Assembly: GCF_014841105.1 (NCBI RefSeq)
Contig: NZ_JACYWE010000008.1
Location: 62,001 to 126,000 of the forward strand
Direction: 5' to 3'
Length of the DNA: 64,000 nucleotides
Source of the DNA: Lolliginicoccus lacisalsi
GTDB lineage: Bacteria; Actinomycetota; Actinomycetes; Mycobacteriales; Mycobacteriaceae
Positions 50,401 through 54,041 of this stretch are shown here, piece after piece. Made by a program: the position numbers and the translations under genes. How positions within the stretch are numbered: the stretch's first letter is position 1; the number at the start of each line of letters is the position of its first letter. The notes under the pieces were generated by a model. That model saw nothing but the letters and a program-made list of their open reading frames with translations. It had not been told where the DNA came from and did not search any database.

Positions 50401-53400
50401 GGCGCCGGCTGGGCCGTAGGGGTCGGCGACGAACCGGTTGGAGGTGAGGTCGAAGCGCTCGTGATAACCACGGGCGAGCCCGAGGCCGGTGATGTAGAGC
50501 TCGCCGGGCACACCCATGGGCACGGGCTGGAGCCGATCGTCGAGGATCACCATGCGGGTGCCGCGGATGGGCCCACCGATGGAGATGGGGTCGTCGGGCC
50601 GCAGCGGCTCGCTGATCGCGGTGACGATGGTGGTCTCGGTGGGGCCGTAGATGTTGTGGAAGACCCGGCCGGGCGACCAAGCCTGCAGCAGGTCGCGGGG
50701 CAGCGCCTCGCCGCCGACCGCGATCACGCGCAGGTCATCGACCCCGGAGGGCTCGACCGACGCGAGCGCGAGCGGGGTGATGAAGGCATGGGTCACCTGG
50801 TGCTTGAGCAAGAGCTCGCGCAGGTCATCGCCGCCGTAGACGGTGGTGGGGATGATGACCATGGTGACGCCGTTGCCGAGGCTGAAGAGGATCTCGAGCA
50901 GCGAGGCGTCGAAGCTGGGCGAGGAGAAGGCCATGATGCGCGAGCCGGGGGTGACGTCGAACGCGTCGCGCTCCTCGGCGGCGTAGCTCTCGAGGCCGTG
51001 GTGGGTTACGGCGACGCCCTTGGGCTTGCCGGTGGAGCCAGAGGTGTAGATGACGTAGGCGACGCTGTCGAGCCGGACCGGGGCCGCGAGCTCCGTGGGG
51101 GCGAGCGGACCGCTGGGGTACTGGTCGATGGCGGCGCTCACGATTGGGTCATCGAGGACGACCCAGTCGATGGTGTCGGGCAGGCTCGCTCGCTGCGCGG
51201 CCACGGTGACGCCCACGATCGCGCCGGAATCGTCGAGCATGTGCTCGACGCGATCCTTCGGGTAATTCGGGTCGACGGGAACGAATCCAGCGCCGGTCTT
51301 GGTGATCGCCCAGGTACTGAGGATCGATTCGACGGAGCGCGAGATGCCGAGCGCGACGAGTTGCTCGGCGCGCGTTCCCGCGGTGGCGATTAGGTAGCGG
51401 GCGACCTGGTTGGCGCGCGCGTCGAGCTCGCGGTAGGTGAGTGCCTGGTCGCCGGCGATGACGGCGAGGACCTCGCTGTTGGTTGCCGCGACTTCGGTGA
51501 ACAGCTCGCCGAGCGTGCGCGTTGTGCTCGAGGCGGGCCCCTCCACGGGGACGAGCATCTCGTGCTCGCCCTCGACGAGCATGGAGTGGTCGCCCACGGC
51601 CTTGCTCGGCGCGGCCAGGCACCGGGCGAGCATCGTATCGATCCGGCCGGCGATCCCCCGCACGGTGTCGCTGGAGGCGGGAGCGGTGACGGTGAGCTTC
51701 GGTCCGGCGCCGGCGAGGTCGACAACTATCGCGATTTCCGCCCGGGAATCGAACGCTGAAGGATCGAACGCTGAAGGATCGAACGCTGAAAGGTCAAGCG
51801 GTGCGGATTCGGTGGCGCGGACCGCCAGGAAAGCATGCCCTGGCACGCGCGCGGCACCCACCGCGTTGGCGAGGCTGGCCGCGTCGAGGGTGGCATGCTC
51901 GAGCGCTGCGGCCGCGCGCGAGCGCGCTTGCTCGGCGAGCTCGTCGAACGACCGCGCGGTGTCGACCGCGAGCCGGATCACTGCCGGATTGCCCTCGGGG
52001 GCCGCCACGGTGGTGATCGCGATGTCGGGCTCGCCGGTGAGCCGGGCCAGCGTCGCTGCCACGGCGGCCATGAGCACGTGCTCGGCGTCCTGCCCACGCT
52101 CACGGAGCTGCTCGGCGGTGGTCGCGAGCGCGAGCGTCGCCGTGCTCGGCCCCTCCCCGGCCTGCGCGCCCGGAACATCGAGTGCTTCGGGCAGCCCGTC
52201 GAGGGCGCGGCTCCAGAACTTCTCGGCGTCACGGCGTCGCTCCATGGCCCGGCCAAGCTCGGCGGTTTCCGGATGGATGTCGCCGAGCGCGCGCTCGGGC
52301 GTCGAGGAGAGGAAGTCCTCGAGGAAGGCCATGAACCGGCCGTGCTGCTCGGCGAGCAGCTCGTCGGAGTAGAGACCCGGGTTGGCGCGGAAGTCCACGT
52401 GGGTGCGCCCCGTGCGGCCGCGGGGGTAGATGTTGACGAGGAGATCCTCGACGGGGCCAGACGTGAGGATATTGAACTCGCCGCTCACATCGCCGAAGGT
52501 GATGTTCTGGTCGAAGAGCATCGGGTTGACGATGGGGCCGAGGAGACGACGCTCGGATTCGCCAAGCCCGATCTCGTGGCGGATCTGCTCGACGCTGAAT
52601 CGCTGATGCTTGAGGGCGCCGATCTGCTCCCGGAAGACGGTCTTGAACAGGTCATCGAGGGTGCTACCGGGATCGATGCTGACGCGCAAGGGAACGATGT
52701 TGGCGAAGGTTCCGCCGGACTCGCGCTGCTGGCGGTTGATGCGGCCAAGCATGGTGGTGCTCACGGTCACATCTCGCTCGCCGGTAGCGCGCGAGAGGTA
52801 GAGGGCGAACGCGCTGATCAGCACCAGCGCGGCGGACACCCCGAAGGACTGGTCGGAGTTCTCGAGCCGCTCGGCCATCCCCGGGCTGATCGGAGCGGTC
52901 TCGAGCTTGGTCCGAGGGACTGCCTGGGCGCTGCCCTCGACGAGGCTGGAGATGACTCCCCAGCCGCTCAGGCGCTCGATCCAGAAATCGCGGTCGATGG
53001 CGTACCGGCTGGAGTTCCGGTACTGCACGTCGGCCTCGTAGAGGGAGCGCAGCGAGGCGAACCTGGGCGCTGGAGGCTCCGTGCCCTCGATCGCGCACGT
53101 ATAGAGCTCTGCTGATCGGGAGACCCATCGTGCTGCGGAGAAGCCATCGAGAGCGATGTGGTGGATACGCCCGTACCAGAGATAACGGTGGTCCTCGACC
53201 TGCAGGAACGCGCTGTTGCCCAGCGGTCCCTTCAACGGGTCGATAGGGCTGCTGTACTCGTCATGCATCCACGCGAGCGCCGCGGCGAACGGATCCGGCT
53301 CCGCGCGGAAGTCGTGGTAATCGATGTATCGGTGGTCGCCCAGGTCGATGCGCTGGAGGGGGTCGCCGTGCTCGTCGAGGACGATCTTCAGCGCGCCGGA

Positions 53401-53625
53401 CCCGATCTCGCACCGGGCCTGGTCGATGCTGCGCTCGAGCAGCTGGACATCAACCTCGCCGTTGAAGTCCATGTACTGGGCGATGACCACGGGGACGTCG
53501 GGGTCGAGTTGCTGCGCGAACCACATCCCGTACTGAGCCTGCGAAAGCGGAAATGGCTCGAACGAGTCCTCGTGCGGGGCCAGCCAGCGCAGCCAATCGT
53601 CCTTCGAACCACCTGTCAGCGCCAC
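31567..53625 (-). CDS. Giant six-module nonribosomal peptide synthetase
   Basis: One gene of about 7,352 residues encodes six NRPS modules: C-A-T, C-A-T, C-A-T, C-A-T-E, C-A-T and C-A-T-TE. All six carrier domains keep the phosphopantetheine Ser (GGNS five times, GGDS in module 4). The C-terminal thioesterase (GWSLGG) should release or cyclise a hexapeptide. Adenylation codes predict Ser at position 2 and D-Thr at position 4; the others are hydrophobic or unassigned. An N-terminal C domain before the first A domain suggests N-acylation. GTG is chosen as start because AGGGGG lies 6 nt upstream; TTG two codons earlier abuts the GGGGG. No MbtH, phosphopantetheinyl transferase, exporter or tailoring gene is in the window. 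The product is not identified. Confidence 0.97.
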   Translation of the reverse strand: MALTGGSKDDWLRWLAPHEDSFEPFPLSQAQYGMWFAQQLDPDVPVVIAQYMDFNGEVDVQLLERSIDQARCEIGSGALKIVLDEHGDPLQRIDLGDHRYIDYHDFRAEPDPFAAALAWMHDEYSSPIDPLKGPLGNSAFLQVEDHRYLWYGRIHHIALDGFSAARWVSRSAELYTCAIEGTEPPAPRFASLRSLYEADVQYRNSSRYAIDRDFWIERLSGWGVISSLVEGSAQAVPRTKLETAPISPGMAERLENSDQSFGVSAALVLISAFALYLSRATGERDVTVSTTMLGRINRQQRESGGTFANIVPLRVSIDPGSTLDDLFKTVFREQIGALKHQRFSVEQIRHEIGLGESERRLLGPIVNPMLFDQNITFGDVSGEFNILTSGPVEDLLVNIYPRGRTGRTHVDFRANPGLYSDELLAEQHGRFMAFLEDFLSSTPERALGDIHPETAELGRAMERRRDAEKFWSRALDGLPEALDVPGAQAGEGPSTATLALATTAEQLRERGQDAEHVLMAAVAATLARLTGEPDIAITTVAAPEGNPAVIRLAVDTARSFDELAEQARSRAAAALEHATLDAASLANAVGAARVPGHAFLAVRATESAPLDLSAFDPSAFDPSAFDSRAEIAIVVDLAGAGPKLTVTAPASSDTVRGIAGRIDTMLARCLAAPSKAVGDHSMLVEGEHEMLVPVEGPASSTTRTLGELFTEVAATNSEVLAVIAGDQALTYRELDARANQVARYLIATAGTRAEQLVALGISRSVESILSTWAITKTGAGFVPVDPNYPKDRVEHMLDDSGAIVGVTVAAQRASLPDTIDWVVLDDPIVSAAIDQYPSGPLAPTELAAPVRLDSVAYVIYTSGSTGKPKGVAVTHHGLESYAAEERDAFDVTPGSRIMAFSSPSFDASLLEILFSLGNGVTMVIIPTTVYGGDDLRELLLKHQVTHAFITPLALASVEPSGVDDLRVIAVGGEALPRDLLQAWSPGRVFHNIYGPTETTIVTAISEPLRPDDPISIGGPIRGTRMVILDDRLQPVPMGVPGELYITGLGLARGYHERFDLTSNRFVADPYGPAGARMYRSGDLAQWARAPRTGNLTIEYVGRSDFQVKVRGFRIELGEIDTVLANHPAIAFAATLGVTGPNGETALVAYVKPEEGQDPTTDELLDHLGEFLPAHMVPSLIIPISEIPLNPVGKLDRKALPEPDFTGTGRTATFAAPTNPVEEIIAAIFAELLGAESVGIDNSFFDLGGNSLVATRAVARINAALGSSISVRDLFEATTTRELAHRAEGGQAATRRLPLVPQDRPDSIPLSLAQQRMWFINQFNPESPAYNVPMAVAMTGELDHKAVQQAVLDLLERHESLRTIFPASEDGAHQVILPTGSVRPDLAPRPADSDAELAAAVTSMATEGFDVTREIPVRAALYQRDDTHHTLVFVLHHIASDGFSLKPLATDFMRAYTSRAAGAEPDWKPLEVQYADYAIWQREYLGDENDPDSVLAEQMDYWKKALAGTPDLLELPTDRPRPAVQSLRGADHAFTVPADIHKRLRALAHDNGATLFMVIHAALAALLARLADTDDVTIGTPVAGRGEAALDELIGMFVNTLVLRTAVHDDEPFTALLERARTTDIGAFSQADVPFEGLVESLKPQRSTAHAPRFQVMLEFQNLGEAHVRLPWLDIAVQPLGTSTAKFDMQVILAEKFEDDGSPAALEATITYATDLFLPASIARLAEQFRGFLGSIAASPATPLGAIALTTSTERDHLVRVLNDTAAPVAGATLVEKFAAHVARTPDAVAIEFDGTTLTYRELDERSNQLARHLITLGAGPDTHVALAMRRSVELLVGMYAIIKAGAAYVPLDPDNPAGRNDYVLGLAAPIGAIVVDAADLPEGSTVPAIILGGISLEDYPASTITDADRTHPLRADNPAYVIFTSGSTGKPKGVSVPHRGIVNRLAWMQHEYQLSASDTVLQKTPYTFDVSVWEFFWPLQVGARLLIAKPDGHRDPGYLADLIGGSGVTVLHFVPSMLATFASSLGADQRDQLATLRAVFCSGEALPPAVVADFRALSDARIHNLYGPTEASVDVTYHEYTDSDTVSVPIGAPVWNTQVYVLDRTLRPTPVGIPGELYLAGTQLARGYVQRGDLTADRFVASPYGDPGSRMYRTGDLVRWRASADGTTELDYIGRTDFQVKLRGLRIELPEIESVLLADAAVAQAVVIVHRDEHTGDRLIAYLVAAPGRSIDTDGLLEHAAKELPAYMVPAQVVTLDAFPLGGTGKLDRKALPVPDFVAASAEHVAPRNAIEEVIASIFADLLGTDRVSVHDSFFDIGGNSLIAARLIARVNNALDASIGVRDLFDAPTVATLAVRAESALGRERPPLDSVERPSPVPLSLAQQRMWFINQLDKGSAAYNSPMPVRLTGPLDITALEQALRDVVERHETLRTRYPEGIDGATQDILGTDDVAIPLAPEDVDGETGLHQQAAKFAFTGFDVASEVPLRARLFRLAPEEHVLLVVIHHISSDGFSLAPLARDVVVAYTARARGLAPEWPPLPVQYADFAVWQRQVLGDENNPASLLNEQLAYWRNTLAGLPDVLELPTDRPRPPKQSLRGAVEEFDISAELHQRLLELARAHNASVFMVMHAAIALLLAKLSGTQDIAVGTPIAGRGEAELDDIVGMFVNTLVLRTEVDLDATFVDLIHKARAADLGAFGRADVPFERVVDALSPQRSEAHSPLFQVMLEFQNNEKPRLDLPGLSVEAVDIPIDIANFDLQFILSERYEAGPSGITAGLRYATDLFDASTVRGFARRLLLLLDNATARPTAPVSHIDILDADERAEITSINGGPGNRAEGLPDLLTMGIRDHDAPAVIDGDRHITYRELDELSNRIARVLIEEGVTTESFVALGYARSIEWLVSLWSVTKAGGAFVPVDPTYPRDRIEHMLTDSGAVAGLSVEANHASLPPLVPWMFLDDPAFQERLARTSAAPITDADRNAPILLETSAYLIYTSGSTGKPKGVVISHRGLDNFTPAMVAHPSVTQHSRVLSFASPSFDASLLEVLMAFGAGAAIVIVPPHVYGGDELTAVIRDHRVTHGFITPLGLASVDRSQVDHFEFVVVGGEAVPPELVNEWAHGRKMYNGYGPTEATIVATLSDAMHPGEPVRIGRLFNGVTAVVLDTRLQPVPKGVAGELYISGLGLGRGYHERFELTANRFVANPYGEPGERMYRTGDVVRWVDDYQLESLGRSDFQVKVRGFRIELGEIDSALLSHPSIDFAVTLGRTSPSGATALVSYVRAATGHAVDTAALTEHVAGFLPAYMVPSVIMVIEEIPLAVTGKLDRKALPDPDFTLAATEYRAPTNPIEETVAGIFTEVLGIDRISIDDNFFDAGGNSLIATRVVARANAALGTRIGVRELFDTPTVAGLAAVIAERASDTTDRPALVPQPRPERIPLSSAQQRMWFINQFDTESAAYNVPMAIRLSGTLDLPLLNTAIRDVIARHESLRTVFPSLDGVPAQVILPPREVGIDLAPIDTVPGELIADIEAFVGQGFDVTTAVPIRARLLRLAADEHVLVIVVHHISADGFSMAPLATDVMVAYHSRMHGDEPAWKPLDVQYADFALWQRDLLGEESDPSSVLARQLDYWKQALAGLPDVVDLPADRPRPVNASLRGGLVRFPIDAGTHQALAELARAHGATMFMVMHAALAVLVSRRSGEDDLAIGTPVAGRGEEALDGVVGMFVNTLVLRTEIDQNAPFADLLTEVKDTDLAAFTNTDVAFERLVEILRPDRSTSHSPLFQVLIEFQNNPEARLELPGLTIEPVMFEDHISKFDLQLSLRESITEDGAHAGIDAGLIYATDLFDQDTVEMFAQRFQGILAEIVGDPAVPVGDIALLSDTEQHAMLTAWNHPGTIVPERTLADAFASAAARFPERIAAVSEIDGQRTELTYQDLDQRSNQLARRLIAAGARPEALVGVAVPRDASLIIALLAVIKSGAAYLPVDTTYPADRLEFMLTDGAPVAIITTSTDQHLLPATGSELLLLDEEAPEHSSEPITDRDRIAPLRWDNTAYVIYTSGSTGKPKGVAVPHRTVLTLFANTQASFGFDENDVWTMFHSYAFDFSVWELWGPMLHGGTLVVVDYFTARSPEQFHALLRRERVSVLNQTPSAFYQLAEIDRQAGTSDDLALRSIIFGGEALDLAQLDRWYARHADDAPRLVNMYGITETTVHVTYLELDREFAASAAASVIGQALPGLRVSVLDARLRPVPPGTIGEMYVSGPQLSRGYLGRPDLTAGRFVADPNGEPGTLMYRSGDLARWNKNGQLEYLGRSDFQVQLRGFRIELGEIEAALLRYPGIAQSAVLLRADNGPGSERLVGYVLPEAGQQPEPQAILDALADTLAAHMLPAAVLVVDEFPLTANGKLDRRALPAPDFAALVTEGRAPSTPVEEKLAEVFAQVLGLDSVGVDDSFFALGGDSIMSIQLVTRAKAAGIQLRPRDVFNLRTVAALASAAVLTEDEEAVTLTELPGGGVGPMPLTPIMEWMLERGGAYNRYSQCALLTLPPSIDREGIAATLQAVIDHHDLLRARLDGHELIVSEPGTIHAEDLIDQVTVDAEPGSDAFTEAAEAALDAAADKLDPDHGVMLRAAWIEPRSGSAGRIVLAIHHLAVDGVTWRFLVPDLATAWNQIANGQPIQLDASTTSFRRWAHGLAENAPARHDELDTWRQFLGGTEPHLGSRAFDPAIDTNATVERIDVSVPTTVTDALLTRVPEAFHGGVNDGLLAALVLALARWRGATTPLVGLEGHGREENAVPGADLGRTLGWFTTIIPIRLDATGIDLDDAFAGGAATGALIKNVKELLRSLPDNGIGFGQLRYLAAETADELRPISRPQVSFNYLGRFTTGELTDELRALGWLPVGDNEDTTNLAARQNDDMAAMAVLDINTVTEATADGPVLRGTIGFPTGLLTEEEAREFGALWVEALTAIAHHVSRAGAGGFTPTDLDLVRIDQGSIDRLEKQYPSLADVWPLSPLQSGLLFHAVLAEQTVDAYMVQLVLHLRGVVDQDRMRRTVQALLDRHANLRVAYASDNAGQAVQLVPDDVEAPFAMVDLSTAEDQEAALTELLRADHQRQFHMGTAPLIRFMLVDLGAGEYRFVITNHHILLDGWSTPLLLTDLIGLYILDADPSALPPVRSYRDYLAFVSATDPRESLAAWVEAFAGVEEPTTIVPLDRSRQHDAGSRETIVDFTEGETERFTALARDLGVTLNTIVQTAWGIILGTLTSRDDVVFGTTVSGRPPQIPGIEKMIGLFINTLPVRVTLDPAESLTDLLKRVQSEQANLLDHHYVQLADIQREVGAGATFDTLAVFESYPVDTAGATEETDLGGMRIVGFDGVDAAHYPVTLVAYTDDALHLKLKYFPDLLDDTTLDGIKQRLDAVMHQLLEEPATRYAQLDVLTAAERQRYVPVSGAPGQATRTLAQLLADAAAADPQRIAIIDGDREITYRELDERSNQLARLLLSRGARPEEFVALGISRSIESILGIWAVTKAGAAYVPVDPTYPRDRIEHMLTDSGARTGLTTSNRIEALPQDVPWLVLDDARTIAEIDQYPASPIRADELHGTVHLDSAAYVIYTSGSTGTPKGVLATHRGLGNFATVAREHFRTGPEARVMHFSSPSFDASVLELLHAFGSAATMVIVPPETYGGEELAHILARKNVTHGFITPLALGSMDPAALPGLQDISVGGEAVPSALVEDWAPGRRLYNGYGPTETTIMVLIGRPMRAEGPVRLGGPIRGTDAVVLDARLKPVPVGAAGELYVTGLGLARGYHERRGLTAERFIANPYGEPGTRLYRTGDVVRWAPGDDGTLELDYVGRSDFQVKVRGFRIELGEIDAVLGNHPAVNVAITVGHTRPNGQTMLVSYVSPREGATIDTAALTVHLGESLPSHMVPSLIIPVDAMPRTPVGKIDRKALPEPDLTSLEIEYVAPRNVIEEAIAGVFADVLAEDRVSVLANFFDLGGNSLIATRVIARVNDALGTTLGVRELFDAPTVEALALRAEHAASPELAAVPLEPRERPAHVPVSLAQQRMWFINQFDTTSPAYNVPLAVRLTGELDVDGFTQSLRDVIDRHEALRTVFPRTDDGPSQVILPAEDVVNGLVPQDMPSEAVLRDRIIRIAGQGFDVQAEVPLRARLFRLSPTEHVLLVVVHHISADGFSMMPLARDIMVAYHARRAGAEPGWKPLDVQYADYTLWQREVLGDDTDPGSLAGRQIEFWKRTLAGVPDVLELPTDRPRPAQQTLRGADTRFTIPAALHSSVDALAKRNGATTFMVLHSALAVLLARLSGSEDIPIGTPVAGRGAAKLDDLVGMFVNTLVLRTHVPGSASFADVLATTKDTDLAAFSHADVPFERLVEVLKPERSTAHSPLFQATIEFQNIGAPGMDLDGVRVEPLDFPTVVAKYDLELILSGDGSGQGDLEAAFTYATDLFDAGTVRQLADRFLRILEQAVLDPARPIGDLEILDTTEQERFVPVHGPAGLEPALLPEILARAAARDPGNTGLELGDASLTYQELDEQSTRLARHLIALGAGPEKVVALGMARSLESVLSVWAVAKTGAAFVPVDPSYPADRIEHMLTDSAAVAGITVAAHRAALPGLVQWVELDDPATRDRIAALAATPITNDDRRQALRVHNPAYLIYTSGSTGTPKGVAVTHAGLASLAAEEHDHLGVEPGSRVLHSASPSFDASVFEMLMAYGSAATLVVAPPSVYGGSDMAELLRSKRISHAFFTPAVLASVEDDGVDDLRSILVAGDVCPPELVARWAPGRAMVNAYGPTETTIMSSITAPMKAGEPVTIGATTRGFTAMVLDGRLQPVPPGVAGELYLSGPALARGYEGRARLISERFVASPFGAPGDRMYRTGDVVRWTDRATEPELEFVGRSDFQVKIRGLRIELGEIDTALASHSKVSFATTTGYQRETGDTILVSYVRLHDGDTATPEELSAYISEFLPGYMVPSVIVLLDEVPLTPVGKLDRKALPAPDLETFRKEYVAPRNDDERIVAEVFASILGVEQVSVHDSFFDLGGNSLSVTQVVSALEKETGRALRLQAVFLNPTPAGLAERLQRPDEAPSELAGQLLAPVIRLRPHGRREPLFCVHPGVGLSWAYTALTAHIPEDRPVFGLQLPSLTGARPAESISELAAEYVRHVRDVQPQGPYHLLGWSLGGVIAQEMAVQLRAAGEDVATVALLDSFVVTDTEVPTMAELVGSFGGIEGVSEDLDYEDAARLVDEGLGQPTGLTATHMERIHRGFEDAARIMAIHEPSVLDADVQFFAARGTTDPSGTLRTADEWRPLTSGTLDIHDVPVKHQQMVEPDAIAVIGPILARHLDDH
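35500..38689 (-). other. NRPS module 5 (C-A-T, D-L type condensation)
   Basis: The C domain reads WPLSPLQSGLLFH with HHILLDGWS, features of condensation domains that accept a D-residue upstream. This agrees with the E domain at the end of module 4. The A domain code by my alignment is D-A-L-F-S-G-G-I-M-K, close to modules 1 and 3 and not one I can assign. The carrier has FFDLGGNSL near residue 5,994. Confidence 0.85.
38690..43344 (-). other. NRPS module 4 (C-A-T-E), predicted D-Thr
   Basis: C domain with IPLSSAQQRMWFINQF and HHISADG. The A domain signature (AFDFSVWELW, LNQTPSAF, IIFGGEAL, MYGITETTVH) gives D-F-W-N-I-G-M-V-H-K, the standard threonine code. The carrier has FFALGGDSI, the GGDS form typical before epimerases. 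The E domain begins VGPMPLTPIMEWMLERGG (about residue 4,508) with HHLAVDG near 4,640. Thr is therefore predicted to be turned into D-allo-Thr. Confidence 0.9.
43345..46509 (-). other. NRPS module 3 (C-A-T)
   Basis: C domain with VPLSLAQQRMWFINQL and HHISSDG. A domain with SFDASLLEVL, GFITPLGL, VVVGGEAV and GYGPTEATIV, which I read as D-A-L-F-V-G-G-I-V-K; no confident amino acid. The carrier has FFDAGGNSL near residue 3,376. The A domain is clearly the same subfamily as those of modules 1 and 5 (shared YGGDEL and FITPL blocks). Confidence 0.85.
46510..49744 (-). other. NRPS module 2 (C-A-T), predicted Ser
   Basis: C domain with IPLSLAQQRMWFINQF and HHIASDG. A domain blocks TFDVSVWEFF, LHFVPSML, VFCSGEAL and LYGPTEASVD give D-V-W-H-F-S-L-V-D-K, identical to the serine code of EntF. 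The carrier has FFDIGGNSL near residue 2,324. Confidence 0.9.
49745..53625 (-). other. NRPS module 1 (C-C*-A-T, loading/starter)
   Basis: The protein opens with a full C domain (FPLSQAQYGMWFAQQLDPDVP; HHIALDG near residue 157). About 240 residues (roughly 445-690) separate it from the A domain and look like the C-terminal lobe of a second condensation domain (KFWSRALDGLPEALDVPGA, then LMAAVAATLARLTGEPDIAI) without an HHxxxDG lobe. The A domain (SFDASLLEIL, AFITPLAL, IAVGGEAL, IYGPTETTIV) reads D-A-L-F-A-G-I-I-V-K, unassigned. The carrier has FFDLGGNSL near 1,250. Confidence 0.82.
51748..51792 (-). repeat. 15-bp tandem repeat, three copies, inside the NRPS gene
   Basis: ATCGAACGCTGAAGG (plus-strand reading) is repeated three times, the last base of the third copy differing. 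It encodes the repeated pentapeptide SAFDP in the spacer between C1 and A1, so repeat number could change without breaking the frame. Confidence 0.85.
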
Positions 53626-54041
53626 GTCCAACCCCCTATAGCCTTTACGAATACGGAATCACCGCGACGCACTCCCCCGTGCGCACGGCGTGCAACTCGT
53701 TCAATCCGCAACGCGGCCTTCAACTGCAAGTCCTCTTCTTCGCCTTCGGCACATCTCGTCAATAATCCCAAGGATATGGGCAATGTGCTGCATGTTTCCC
53801 ACTAAGCGTACGACCGTCGCAGTGGACCGCGCGCACCGCATGTGATCGCAGTCATACCAGGCTACTCAACGCCCCTGACAGTCGCACTGCGCCACTCATG
53901 CGGCTCACGGCCCACCTCCTCGGGGAACGGGTATAGGCGAACTGTAGCCATACGGGGGCCCGGTCCGGAAATCCCCAGGAAGCCTTGTCCGCTGCTTCAC
54001 TGACAACACTTGCTCTGTATTCGGAGCATCCCGGCTCGCGG
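53626..54041 (-). promoter_or_regulatory. 5' region of the NRPS gene with two candidate leader peptides
   Basis: This 416-bp gap is less GC-rich than its neighbours. On the NRPS strand it holds an 18-codon ORF (VSRMSGAVRLSGALSSLV, 53852-53908) with consensus AGGAGGT 5 nt before its GTG, preceded by a TATACC box. Nearer the NRPS there is a 30-codon ORF (53701-53793) with five consecutive Arg codons, CGA AGG CGA AGA AGA, all rare in such a GC-rich genome. AGGGGG precedes the NRPS start. Leader function is inferred. Confidence 0.4.

Noticed and set aside
31567-53625. Assigning the product to a known lipopeptide or siderophore
   Set aside because: No hydroxamate or catechol genes, no transporter and only two of six residues predictable with confidence.
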